A DNA stretch of 34,369 nucleotides. It comes from Clostridiales bacterium (GTDB lineage Bacteria; Bacillota; Clostridia; Christensenellales; JAISNN01). Position 1 is the stretch's first letter; each line of letters starts with the position of its first letter. Position numbers and translations under genes: made by a program. The notes below the pieces were generated by a model. That model saw only the letters and a program-made list of their open reading frames with translations, did not search any database and was not told the DNA's origin. The DNA is taken from positions 1 to 34,369 of the forward strand of contig JAISNN010000062.1 in assembly GCA_031276195.1 (NCBI GenBank), read 5' to 3'. Positions 6,829 to 16,038 of the stretch are shown one piece after another.

Positions 6829-8667
6829 ATGACTTGTTTGGCAATGTGCAAAAAAAGAATGTCGGTTCGTATTCCGGAAGGCGTTTCTATTAAGGACGGG
6901 GATAAAATTTTTTGTCCAAAAGCGTGCGGCGGTTATATGAGAAGTTGCCACGATGGGCAATTTGATCCCGTTAAAATCGAGCGTTATGAAGATACGGATT
7001 TATCGGGAATAACATATTGCGACTACAAAGAAGAGGAATTACGAAGCAAATGGCATTTAGAGGATTCGTCTTCCGCGGGGATAAGCGACGAGCGGCAAAA
7101 CGGGGCGAAGCCGCCATTGGAAACGGACGCGAATACAAAGCGAGTCCGTGAAACCGATACGTTGCCCGATAGCGAAAAGAGTAAAGCGTCGACCGACGCA
7201 AAGAGTACCGCGTCGAAATATAATAACGGGATTAGCGCCGCGAATGTGAAAAGTGAAAATAATAGCGGGATTAGCGCGGCGGATACGAAAAGTAGAAGCG
7301 GCGCCGCCGATACGCTCAGCCCTTCCCGTCAATACTCGCAGTTTGATTTAGCGGGACGGATTTTTTCGGACGCAGCCGGTTTTCCTTCTCTGAAAACGGC
7401 TCTGGAAGAAATTTTTTTGACGTGGAATACGGATGTGGTTTTTAACGACAAAAACGCCGCGAACGCGCTGAAAGACGAATTTATTTGGCTTTTAAGTAAG
7501 ACGGGAAAATATGCAACGCAAGATTTTACAAAGATCTTGTCGGATACCGGTTTAAATCCACAGCGGAAATTCCATCGTTTGTTTCATGCCGTAATATTCG
7601 TCAAGAGCAATAATGAACGGATGCGGAAAGGGTTTTATTGGTCTGACGATTTAGCGCCCGTTCACCCGTTGACGCCGAAGTTTGAAAACGCGAATGACTT
7701 TACGGAAAAGTATTGCGGCGACGAATCGTTTAGAAATTTTTTTAAGGAGCATAAAGACGAAATATTAAGTTTTTTAGGGCATAAAGATGAAGCCGCGTTA
7801 TTTGAAAATATGACGCCGGCGTTAGCAAAAAGTAAAAATGAGATTGTATGGTTTGACGGCTCTAAAGATTATTTGCCAATTCGACTCGGTTCGACGAGCG
7901 ATTTTATAGAAAATATGAAAAAGCCGACGCCGTTTGAAAATATGGAAAATATGATCTCTTTTTTAGAGAAATATAAGGTTATGCAGGGCGGAGCGGTAGT
8001 AAAGAGGGATAGTTATTCTCCGTTTAAAAGGGTTTCGTGCGAAATTCAATGCGATTGCATCTATAACGTATTAGGATTGAAGGCGTCTTCTAAATACGCT
8101 ACGGAATATAATTATTTTGCGACTATTCTAAAAGAGTATATCGATGTGTTTTCTCCGGATAGAGTAGAAGCGGGCGGCTTGGTTTTCACCAAACTTAACT
8201 GTTCGGCGGAAATAAAAAAAATCGTCGGAGATTTTTGCGCCGCGCGCTTTGGTCAAGCGGATGCAGACTCATTCCGGAAAATCGAGGGAAGGGCTTGGCT
8301 GACAAAAAGTATTTACAAAGCGGAAATTTTTTCGTCGTTTGGTTTGGAAAATGAAAGTCATATAAACGAATTAATCGAGTTGATATCGGAGAGCGAATCG
8401 GGAATAGACAAATACTATGGCTTATTTGACAATCCGACGTTTATATTCGGTTCGAAAGAGGTTAACGTTTCGCAGTATATAAAAGAAATAATCGAAAAAG
8501 ACGACGTTCGCGCTATATGCGTCAAATTTGAAGACGACGCAAAAATAAAGGCGTTTTTTTCAAAAAAACAACCGCCAAATCCGGCGTCGGATCAAGCGGC
8601 AGACTTGGATTCGCTGTTTGGAAAATATCAAAAACTATACGATAAGATTTTAAAAAAAAAGGAGTAA
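6829..8667 (+). CDS. Cys-rich N-terminus, operon-specific protein of unknown function
   Basis: A 612-residue protein. Residues 1-45 are cysteine-rich (C3, C7, C29, C33 and C40, with CX3C spacing twice), suggesting a metal-binding knob. Residues about 85-165 form a low-complexity polar linker with repeated GISAA elements. The remaining 430 residues look globular and mostly helical, with motifs I do not recognise (for example GLNPQRKFHRLFHAVIF). There is no signal peptide or membrane helix. GGGAG lies six bases before the ATG. The next gene starts 3 bp after its stop, so they share a transcript. The Cys cluster could bind zinc or an Fe-S cluster, which is worth relating to the radical SAM gene two positions downstream; that link is speculation. 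Confidence 0.75.
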   Translation: MTCLAMCKKRMSVRIPEGVSIKDGDKIFCPKACGGYMRSCHDGQFDPVKIERYEDTDLSGITYCDYKEEELRSKWHLEDSSSAGISDERQNGAKPPLETDANTKRVRETDTLPDSEKSKASTDAKSTASKYNNGISAANVKSENNSGISAADTKSRSGAADTLSPSRQYSQFDLAGRIFSDAAGFPSLKTALEEIFLTWNTDVVFNDKNAANALKDEFIWLLSKTGKYATQDFTKILSDTGLNPQRKFHRLFHAVIFVKSNNERMRKGFYWSDDLAPVHPLTPKFENANDFTEKYCGDESFRNFFKEHKDEILSFLGHKDEAALFENMTPALAKSKNEIVWFDGSKDYLPIRLGSTSDFIENMKKPTPFENMENMISFLEKYKVMQGGAVVKRDSYSPFKRVSCEIQCDCIYNVLGLKASSKYATEYNYFATILKEYIDVFSPDRVEAGGLVFTKLNCSAEIKKIVGDFCAARFGQADADSFRKIEGRAWLTKSIYKAEIFSSFGLENESHINELIELISESESGIDKYYGLFDNPTFIFGSKEVNVSQYIKEIIEKDDVRAICVKFEDDAKIKAFFSKKQPPNPASDQAADLDSLFGKYQKLYDKILKKKE

Positions 8668-8670
8668 CGT

Positions 8671-10662
8671 ATGAGTTCGATCGATAAATATGTAGTAAGC
8701 GAAGCGCGATCCTATAACCCAAATGTTCGGATAGAAAAACGGGTGGGAACAATCAACGGATATGTAGACGGAAAAAAAGTCTTTTCAATCCGAGATCACT
8801 ACGGAATTTTGTCGGAATCGGAAAGCGCGGCGATTAAAAACGGCATTCGCAATCATGAACGTGAAGAACAACGGCGGATTGAAGAACGACGGCAAATTGA
8901 AATACAACGGCGGATTGAAGAACAACGGCAAATTGAAATACAACGGCGGATTGAAGAACAACGCGTCGAAAACGAGCGGAAGGAAGCCATAATAAAGTTT
9001 CGTAAAGAGTTGTCGAAGAAGAAAGAAGATTTAGAAACGTCTTTTATCAATGTAAAAAAAATATATGACGACCGCGAAAAAAGTCTTGGATTCGATGAGG
9101 TTTTTAAAACGCTGGAAAGTTATAATGTCGAAGCGTACCGTTCAAGGGCGAACGGGTTAAAACAAAAAATTAGCGACGGTAAAAGCGCGCTGCAAAAAGA
9201 CTATCAAAAGAAGTCGCCGGAAATCGAATCGATAGGAAATAAAATTAACGATAGTTCGCGCGCATATGCTTGCGCCGAACAAACGAAAGCGTTAAAGAAA
9301 ATCGATACGATGTTTGCGGGTTATAAATTGCCCGAAGATGAGATAAGAGATTTTACGGAAGAGCTAAATCGGCTCTCAACCGCCATAAAAAATATCGAAC
9401 TGATTAAGGAAAAGTTAGAGGAAATGCAAAGCGCCGACGGCTTTGCGGGCAAGATAGCAAAAGAGGCGATAAAAATTATCGGACAACATCCCATAGCCTC
9501 TTTAAGCGATGTAGATACGCTGATTAGCCTGCTCGAATACCGTTTGACGGAAAGCAAAGATGCGAATTTTAGAATAAATGCCGATAAAATAAGCGGCGAT
9601 ATTTCGCGGCTGAACGGTATAATTGAGTCTTGCGGCCGTTTTAGAGCGTATAAGGTTGATAGCACCTATCGGGCGCGGTCTTATAAAGACGAGATACAAA
9701 CCGCGGCGGAAAAAATTATAAGCGGGTACAAGGGGCTTGACGAAGCGGAATATACGACGTGCGAAAACACAAAGATCGCCGCCGCAATCAAAACAGCGCA
9801 AGAAGTCTCGATAAAGATCGCCGACGACAAAATCACATTTGATAGGTTGAAAAGACTAATTAGAGATTATGAAACATATAAGAGCGACGACGATTTGTTA
9901 CGACCGTTCTATAATAACTACGAGGCAAAGGTTAAAGAACTGAAAGAGAACGGAATAAGCATTGACGATATCGGGGCGTTCAATCCGAAAAACTATGACG
10001 CGCAAAAGCGCGCGCTGAACGAGCGTTTGTTGAAAAAAGACTTTAACGAGGCGGCGGCAAAAACAAAAGAAACTTTTGTAAGAGCGGTTCAAACGATGAA
10101 AGAATCGGGCTACGAAATGCTGCTCGGCGATCTTGACTCCGACGGGGACTCTTCGGCGGAGTCAATGCTGGCAAGGGAGGCAATATTTGTTAAACCGGGA
10201 TGCGACGGCGTTGTGTGGCGAATTTTGGCATACGATTGCAATATGCGCCGAAGTATCATGGGAATCGAGCGAATAAGCGGAACGTTAACGTCGGACGCGC
10301 GGATAAAGGAGATCGCCAAAATCGACGAAAATGACGGCGGCGCCAAGGACTTTTTTGAAAAGTATAATAAAAATTGCGGCGAAAACAGCAAAGTTACGGA
10401 GGCGTACGACATCGATACCGAAGGATGCGACGAGCGTATCAAAGAAATCGGACATTACCGTCTAACGGAAGAGAGCGAGAAGTTGTTTGACGAATTGATA
10501 AATAATGGCACAAAGGAAGATAGGGCGCGCTATGCGGCAAAAATAACCGCTCCAATTCAAGTAATCGCCGAAAGCCGTCGGCGGGACGACGCGGAAAACG
10601 AAAAACAACGCGCAAGCGAGGCTGTTAAGGCTCTATATCAAAGCCGTAGGAGCGGCGGTTAA
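8671..10662 (+). CDS. Long coiled-coil protein of unknown function
   Basis: A 663-residue protein. Residues 1-60 are a small non-helical region (NGYVDGKKVFSIRDHYG). About 65-130 is an extremely charged Arg/Glu/Gln coiled coil built from 12-residue repeats. About 130-480 continues as mixed helical, spectrin-like segments. About 500-620 is a more globular domain with the hydrophobic core DGVVWRILAYDC. No enzymatic motif is visible. AAGGAG lies seven bases before the ATG, and the radical SAM gene follows two bases after the stop. By position it may be a scaffold or the structural target of the neighbouring enzymes. Confidence 0.75.
   Translation: MSSIDKYVVSEARSYNPNVRIEKRVGTINGYVDGKKVFSIRDHYGILSESESAAIKNGIRNHEREEQRRIEERRQIEIQRRIEEQRQIEIQRRIEEQRVENERKEAIIKFRKELSKKKEDLETSFINVKKIYDDREKSLGFDEVFKTLESYNVEAYRSRANGLKQKISDGKSALQKDYQKKSPEIESIGNKINDSSRAYACAEQTKALKKIDTMFAGYKLPEDEIRDFTEELNRLSTAIKNIELIKEKLEEMQSADGFAGKIAKEAIKIIGQHPIASLSDVDTLISLLEYRLTESKDANFRINADKISGDISRLNGIIESCGRFRAYKVDSTYRARSYKDEIQTAAEKIISGYKGLDEAEYTTCENTKIAAAIKTAQEVSIKIADDKITFDRLKRLIRDYETYKSDDDLLRPFYNNYEAKVKELKENGISIDDIGAFNPKNYDAQKRALNERLLKKDFNEAAAKTKETFVRAVQTMKESGYEMLLGDLDSDGDSSAESMLAREAIFVKPGCDGVVWRILAYDCNMRRSIMGIERISGTLTSDARIKEIAKIDENDGGAKDFFEKYNKNCGENSKVTEAYDIDTEGCDERIKEIGHYRLTEESEKLFDELINNGTKEDRARYAAKITAPIQVIAESRRRDDAENEKQRASEAVKALYQSRRSGG
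8868..8963 (+). repeat. 36-bp tandem repeat coding the coiled coil
   Basis: Units at 8868-8903 and 8904-8939 and a partial unit at 8940-8963 are almost identical at the DNA level, with one base difference between the first two. Each encodes 12 residues of the QRRIEEQRQIE type. The near identity implies recent slippage or active homogenisation, so length may vary between strains. Confidence 0.85.
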
Positions 10663-10664
10663 TC

Positions 10665-11282
10665 ATGCAGATCGAAAGGGCGTTTTTGGGAATCGAAACG
10701 TTGGGACCGGGGAAGCGGTTTGCGCTTTGGGTCAACGGCTGCCGCCGCAAATGCCCGGGCTGCGTATCGGAAGGACTGCGAAAATTTGCGCCGCAAAACG
10801 ATATAGACGTCATTCAATATCTCTCGGAATTTGATTTCGGCGGCACGGACGGCATAACGATTTCGGGCGGCGAGCCGTTTGAGCAGGCGGAAGACCTCGC
10901 GAAAACGACGGAATATTTTAATCGAATAGGCATAGAGGACATTTTGGTGTATACGGGGTTTACGATAGACGAACTTAGAGGATTGAAGGACAAAAACGTA
11001 GATTACACGCTGCAAAACATCGCCGTTTTAATCGACGGTCCGTATGTTAGAGAGTCGGACTTAGGCGTAGGAAACTTAAAAGGGAGCGGCAATCAAAATA
11101 TTATTTTTTTAAAACCCGAGTTTAAGGACAGATACGAAGCCTTTTATAGGGATAGCCGATCGATGCAAGAGTTTTCTATATGCGATACGGTTATAGCGAT
11201 AGGCATTCCCGACAAAAAATATATAATTAAATTTATGAAAGATACGGAGGTAAAAAATGACCGAATACGAAAACGAACGTGA
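10665..11282 (+). CDS. NrdG-like radical SAM activating enzyme
   Basis: A 205-residue protein of the anaerobic activase (NrdG, 4Fe-4S single-cluster) type. It has a CX3CX2C cluster motif at C26, C30 and C33 in the WVNGCRRKCPGC context, and the SAM-binding GGE motif at G68-G70 (TISGGEPF). Length fits the minimal NrdG class, with no extra ferredoxin insert and no SPASM domain. Such enzymes make the 5'-deoxyadenosyl radical, normally to install a glycyl radical on a partner. No gene in the window carries a recognisable C-terminal glycyl-radical motif. The gene is packed between the coiled-coil and GTPase genes, and its last 26 bp overlap the GTPase gene, so it is an integral operon member. The substrate is unknown. 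Confidence 0.88.
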   Translation: MQIERAFLGIETLGPGKRFALWVNGCRRKCPGCVSEGLRKFAPQNDIDVIQYLSEFDFGGTDGITISGGEPFEQAEDLAKTTEYFNRIGIEDILVYTGFTIDELRGLKDKNVDYTLQNIAVLIDGPYVRESDLGVGNLKGSGNQNIIFLKPEFKDRYEAFYRDSRSMQEFSICDTVIAIGIPDKKYIIKFMKDTEVKNDRIRKRT

Positions 11283-13386
11283 AAATAAATATGAAAAATC
11301 CGCCGAGTATTATTTTGAATACAAGATAAATAGGGTTTTCGGCGATGATGAAATTGCGCCGCCGAAAATTTATTTTGAACGCGATTACAGAGTTTTGGGT
11401 TTGCCGTATACGGTGTTCGCCGTGCCGAAAGAATGGCTTGAAAAATTGGATGTGTTTAATGACATAACGAGAGAAAAAACCGCGCCGCAAGCCGGTCAAA
11501 ATCAAAATAGCGACGGAACAAACGATGAAAGCCACTACGGAACGGGCGTTTTTCGATCGGTCGGAACGCGGGATTCGAATAAAACAAACGCCGCAAAAAA
11601 CGATCCGACAAACGGTCTTGCCTACGACGAGGTAAAAGTAGCGTTCGATATTAACGGTATCGATTGCGCGTCTTTGACGGATCAAAAAAGCGGAGTATAC
11701 AAAAACGCGGAAATAAAGAAGACCTTGTCGTTCGAGCGATTTTATGCGGACGGTTGCAGAATTATTATAGAGAATAATAATTCTAGGGAGCATAGCGGAG
11801 TCGGCGTAATTGAAATGCTGAAAAAAGGCGCGGTAAAAGCGAAGTTCTTTTTTGCGATCAACTTTGCGTTCAGAAAAAAAATCGCGTATTCGATCGAGCG
11901 GAAAGGAAATATTTTATCGCTGCAATTTGCCTGCAAGGACAGACCCGCCGGTATAGAGGTGAAAGCGGTTTATAACTACCGCTTGCCGTGCGTAAAAGAC
12001 GATATGAACGTGAACGTCTTGGGAGAAAGTATTAAGTTGGATTTTTCAAAAGGAGCGAGGTGTAAACGTTCGATAAAATTAAACGGCGAACGACAGAAAA
12101 ATGATAAAAACGTGTTTTCGGTCGGTTTTTCCAATCCGGATTTAGCGCGGTTTTATCTTTTGGACTGCGAAAAAAATACGTCCTTAGAAAAACCGGAAAA
12201 ATTTGACGACGTTAGCGCGAACTCCGCTTGTCCGTTTTGCCACAAAAAGATCGCCGACAGTATCGCGACAAATAAAAGATATAAAAAAGGAGGAATTTCT
12301 TGTTCGTCGGAAAACAATTCGACCGCATCGCTTCCCGCAATATACGATAAGCACGGGAATGCGTTAAAAAAATGTTTATATTGTTTTAACGATTTGCGAA
12401 ACGAAAATTCTCAGGACGAAAATTCTAAAAACGCGCGGGAAAAATTGTTTAAGTCCGGATTCCAGAGACTGCTGCCCCAAGGGTATATGGAGCATGAAAA
12501 CTTTAAGATTGCGTTTACAGGCTCCAAGGGCGCGGGTAAAACGACCTATATTTCGAGATTTTTCGACTTGACCGATATTAAAGATGGTTCCGTATCCGAT
12601 ATGGCTATGACAATGACGGGCAACAGCCTTAAAAAATTCGGTATCAACGTTAAGCCCGCGCCTTTATTAGAGATAACGATGGGCGAGGAGGGCAATCACT
12701 ATAAAATAACGGACGCTAATTGGAGCGCCCGGCAAACGGAATATACGGAACGAGCGATCAATTTAAATCCGCCCAAATATCCGAAACCGACAACGACGGG
12801 GGGCGATTATAGTTCATATCCTTTTATCGCCGAAATAAATAAAAAGGCGTATGTTTCGTTTTATGATATAGCGGGCGAAGACGCGCAGAATACGACGCAA
12901 GTGAGCAATATTGCAAACGGAGAGTTGATCGGCGTATTTTGTCTTATTAACGGCAAAGGAGACATAAACTCCAATAATGCCGTAGTTAGCAGACTTAAAG
13001 ACGCGGGGCTCGATAAGCGATGTCCCGTTGCGGTTATCGTAACGAAAATGGACACGCTCGAAAGTAATTTTGATTCCAACAGCCATTGTATCCGAAGCGA
13101 CTATTTTGACGGTACAAAAGGTTACGACGGAAGTTATTTGGAGCGAGAAATTGATTTTTCCAGCGAAGAGATAAAATCATATTTAATACAAAAGGCCTTA
13201 GCGCCGGATTTTGATAAAATATTTGCGAACGTAAAGTATTTCGGCGTTTCCTCTTTTAATTTCAACGACAGTATTCATGAGGAAACAGAGAGGAATACGG
13301 CGGGCAGAGTCAAATTTGAGTGTTCCGCTAAAAGAATCGAATTGCCGTTTGTTTGGATGCTGCGTCAATTCGGAATTATAGAATAA
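11257..13386 (+). CDS. Zinc-knuckle and P-loop GTPase (double-GTPase/TRAFAC-like)
   Basis: A 709-residue protein. The N-terminal 300 residues are unassigned. Two CxxC knuckles, CPFC (325-328) and CLYC (373-376), probably bind one zinc. The GTPase domain fills about 410-700, with P-loop GSKGAGKT (422-429), the G3 motif DxxG in YDIAGED (D537) and G4 TKMD (T596-D599). This pattern resembles the double-GTPase (DO-GTPase) families that sit next to GAP1-type proteins in predicted bacterial conflict systems, and that assignment is from memory. The adjacent GAP1-like gene strengthens it. GGAGG (11246-11250) lies in the end of the upstream gene. It is likely the NTP-dependent switch of the operon. Confidence 0.82.
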   Translation: MTEYENERENKYEKSAEYYFEYKINRVFGDDEIAPPKIYFERDYRVLGLPYTVFAVPKEWLEKLDVFNDITREKTAPQAGQNQNSDGTNDESHYGTGVFRSVGTRDSNKTNAAKNDPTNGLAYDEVKVAFDINGIDCASLTDQKSGVYKNAEIKKTLSFERFYADGCRIIIENNNSREHSGVGVIEMLKKGAVKAKFFFAINFAFRKKIAYSIERKGNILSLQFACKDRPAGIEVKAVYNYRLPCVKDDMNVNVLGESIKLDFSKGARCKRSIKLNGERQKNDKNVFSVGFSNPDLARFYLLDCEKNTSLEKPEKFDDVSANSACPFCHKKIADSIATNKRYKKGGISCSSENNSTASLPAIYDKHGNALKKCLYCFNDLRNENSQDENSKNAREKLFKSGFQRLLPQGYMEHENFKIAFTGSKGAGKTTYISRFFDLTDIKDGSVSDMAMTMTGNSLKKFGINVKPAPLLEITMGEEGNHYKITDANWSARQTEYTERAINLNPPKYPKPTTTGGDYSSYPFIAEINKKAYVSFYDIAGEDAQNTTQVSNIANGELIGVFCLINGKGDINSNNAVVSRLKDAGLDKRCPVAVIVTKMDTLESNFDSNSHCIRSDYFDGTKGYDGSYLEREIDFSSEEIKSYLIQKALAPDFDKIFANVKYFGVSSFNFNDSIHEETERNTAGRVKFECSAKRIELPFVWMLRQFGIIE

Positions 13387-13405
13387 AAATACGGAGGGAG
13401 AGCGA

Positions 13406-15967
13406 GTGATACAATATAAATATTTTCATACAACGAGCGGATATGTTTCAAAATGCAGTTTAGAAGACGCGGCGGCGCGCCGCTATTATGAAGGTTTATT
13501 TGAAAACATAAGAACCGCGATTGGTAACGATTCGTTCACGTACGCGACAATTAAAGACGGTTCGTTTGTTTTTATGCAGACCGAAAACAATGTTTCTCAC
13601 GGCTTGTGCGGATGCAAAGACGACGGGATCGCCGAGCGTCCGGCGGCTTATATAAACAAACTCGATAATAATGCAAAACCGGACGAGTACGAAGCGTCCG
13701 CGCTGCCCGACGGGTCGCTGCCCGCGATTAAAGCGAAAGACTCTTTTTCTCTTGCCGCTAATTTAAATCGGAATATATTCGCAAAATTGACGGACGCGCT
13801 TCTATTCGGAGAGCCAAACAAGCAGATAGTAATATTTGCCGAATCGCGCGCCGCCGCCGTAAATTATATTAAAACTCTGAGTCTGACGCTGCCTTTGCGA
13901 TATATGAAAAAAATAGGGTTCTGCGTCTGCTCGGGGGATAGGGATATACCGAGTGACGCGATCGGCGCGGTTACGCAAGACGGAACGAAAAATACGATCT
14001 CTATAAAAATTTGGGCGTCTTCATTGACAAGTTTTGACTTCAATTCTTACTCTCGTTTCTATTATGTATTCGACATTAAAGGCAATAGAGATAATTACGG
14101 CGGAGATCTTAGCGCGATAGCGAAAATAATCGCCGAAACGGATTTTGGCAACGATACAATTCTATCGGACCTTGCGGAGCAAATTGAAGAAGCGTTTGAC
14201 GGCGACGGACGAATTAAACCTGAAACTCTTGAAAAAATAGCCGTACAAAAAGCGTTTGAAATAAAGAGAAATTCCGATACGGCAAAAGCCGTTTTGAAAA
14301 TCAGCCAAACGGCGGCGATTGACGTTCCGATTATTATAAACGCCGTTGCCGAGTTGTTGGGCGGATCGAACGCCGATAAACTAACCGTCGAAGACCGACG
14401 CCTTATTTTAAAGGTATGCGTAGATAACGCGAACATTGATGAAAATACTAAAACTTTATTATACGATTTTTATGAAAAAAACTATAATGGCTTGGAACAA
14501 GAAGAAAAGTCGTATTTTTTTCAGTTGCTGTCAACGAAACAAAATATGGAAAAGTTTTTGACGGCTCCGCCGCAAATAAGAGATTTTTCCGCCCGCGTTA
14601 AGGCTTTCAAGGTCGCTTGCGAAGTGATCGATCGCAAGGTATCGGAAGGAAACGTCGAGATTTTCTCACTAATGGATTTGTTGACGCCGATAATAAAAGC
14701 GTTTGACATTTCGAAGGTGCGCGGCGTAATTCCGCTCGATCAAATGACGGCATCGGGAGAGGAATTCTTTAAAGTAATATCCGAATGTAAGGATGAGCGA
14801 ACGCAAGAAATTATGTCGGCGGCTTTGATGTTTTCGGCTTATAAAAAAAATATGAGTCCGGCTCTTTGCGATATAAGAATAAAGGGTCTAAAAAAGTATT
14901 TTCAGGTCGGCAACATTGAGGCCCCGTTAGACAGACTTGATTTTATAATACGGGTAAGAGATAAAATTTTTGATATTGACATGGAGATTCAAAAACCCAA
15001 AAGCGGCGGCGGTGATTTTGAAGATGATTTTGAAATTGGCGGATATTTTAATTTTTTGATAGGAACTTCCTCCGGAAAAGGATGGGTTAAAGACGAGATC
15101 GTGAAAAAATTCAGCGTTGAAGACGCGCTGAATGCCTATAAGATCGTCTCTTCCGCTCCTCTGGCAACGAGAATTTACCGCGATATGATCGGTCTTTTGG
15201 AAGAAGACTTGCTCAACCTTGATTACGTAAAGACAAACGTCACGGTTGCGAGCAAAGCGGATTTAATCGGTCTATATAAAGATTTTTTTAACGATTATGT
15301 CCAAGCGAATTCAAGCTATAATTTCCCCGCAAAAGCGGAGATATCCGATTATTTGAAACGGCTCGATTCGAGCGCGAAAATAAACGAGGCGTATAAACAA
15401 GACAGATTGCAATTCTCCGGAGCTTGCTTTCAAACGTTCTCAAACTCCGATAAAAATAAAACGATAAGAAGCCTCGATGCGGACGGTCAAAAGCCGAAGC
15501 GCGGAAGCGAGGAAAATTTCGATTACGGTTATCTTTTTGCAGATATTTCGGATGAAAAAAAAACGCAAATAACCGAAAAGACGGCCGAAGTATTCGGCGT
15601 GACTAAAAAAAGCCATATACACCGCATAAACGATAAAAAAAAGGCGGAGTTATTTGTAATACGCGGATTTTTATTCAGCGTGTGTTCGATACTTATCTTG
15701 ATCAGTCCCGCGGTAATTCAAAGCCTGACGTTAGGGATTAATACTCTTGGCGGCATTGCGGCGCGTATCGCAGATCGTGCGAGTGTAGCAGATATCGTTT
15801 TGCCGATTTGCGTATACCTTTTGTATGCGGGCGCGTATATCGTCCTTCGCAGAACGTTTAAAAGAAAAGACGCAACGGAAATGGCGGATAAAATAACTTT
15901 TTTATTCGGAATCGGTCCCGTGTTGATTTTTGCCGCAGGTAGTTTCGGATCATATTATTTTTGGTGA
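13406..15967 (+). CDS. GAP1-like GTPase-associated protein with C-terminal membrane helices
   Basis: An 853-residue protein starting with GTG after GGAGGG (13393-13398). Its N-terminus (YKYFHTTSGYVS) and the segment around residues 120-220 (LTDALLFGEPNKQIVIFAES, then IKTLSLTLPLRYMKKIGFC) follow the pattern of GAP1 N-terminal domains. In those proteins a 'lLP..lr..lsF' stretch precedes a variable loop. The middle is a long helical region. The last 110 residues hold about three hydrophobic segments (roughly 748-775, 797-815 and 830-853) separated by a basic RRTFKRK loop, so the protein is probably membrane-anchored by its C-terminus. It directly follows the GTPase gene (19-bp gap). It likely links the cytoplasmic switch to the membrane. 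The family call is moderate; the topology is visible. Confidence 0.68.
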   Translation: MIQYKYFHTTSGYVSKCSLEDAAARRYYEGLFENIRTAIGNDSFTYATIKDGSFVFMQTENNVSHGLCGCKDDGIAERPAAYINKLDNNAKPDEYEASALPDGSLPAIKAKDSFSLAANLNRNIFAKLTDALLFGEPNKQIVIFAESRAAAVNYIKTLSLTLPLRYMKKIGFCVCSGDRDIPSDAIGAVTQDGTKNTISIKIWASSLTSFDFNSYSRFYYVFDIKGNRDNYGGDLSAIAKIIAETDFGNDTILSDLAEQIEEAFDGDGRIKPETLEKIAVQKAFEIKRNSDTAKAVLKISQTAAIDVPIIINAVAELLGGSNADKLTVEDRRLILKVCVDNANIDENTKTLLYDFYEKNYNGLEQEEKSYFFQLLSTKQNMEKFLTAPPQIRDFSARVKAFKVACEVIDRKVSEGNVEIFSLMDLLTPIIKAFDISKVRGVIPLDQMTASGEEFFKVISECKDERTQEIMSAALMFSAYKKNMSPALCDIRIKGLKKYFQVGNIEAPLDRLDFIIRVRDKIFDIDMEIQKPKSGGGDFEDDFEIGGYFNFLIGTSSGKGWVKDEIVKKFSVEDALNAYKIVSSAPLATRIYRDMIGLLEEDLLNLDYVKTNVTVASKADLIGLYKDFFNDYVQANSSYNFPAKAEISDYLKRLDSSAKINEAYKQDRLQFSGACFQTFSNSDKNKTIRSLDADGQKPKRGSEENFDYGYLFADISDEKKTQITEKTAEVFGVTKKSHIHRINDKKKAELFVIRGFLFSVCSILILISPAVIQSLTLGINTLGGIAARIADRASVADIVLPICVYLLYAGAYIVLRRTFKRKDATEMADKITFLFGIGPVLIFAAGSFGSYYFW

Positions 15968-15970
15968 CGG

Positions 15971-16000
15971 TTTTTAATCAAACATACGTTCGATTAAAAA
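15971..16000. promoter_or_regulatory. Palindromic element between the GAP1-like and surface genes
   Basis: TTTTTAATC (15971-15979) and GATTAAAAA (15992-16000) are perfect inverted arms, with a further AAC/GTT pair inside. The element begins 3 bases after the GAP1-like stop. Its right half and the next bases (15983-16013) match 22694-22725 at about 27 of 32 positions. It may be an operator or a partial terminator that separates expression of the two surface genes. The 71-bp gap is the largest break after 6828. Confidence 0.5.
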
Positions 16001-16038
16001 GTTTAACCGCTATACAATAAAGCGCAAGGAGGAAAGTT

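Noticed and set aside
8868-8963. 36-bp repeats that have CRISPR-like unit length
   Set aside because: Units are directly adjacent with no unique spacers, lie in frame inside a coding sequence, and encode a coiled coil. No cas gene is near.
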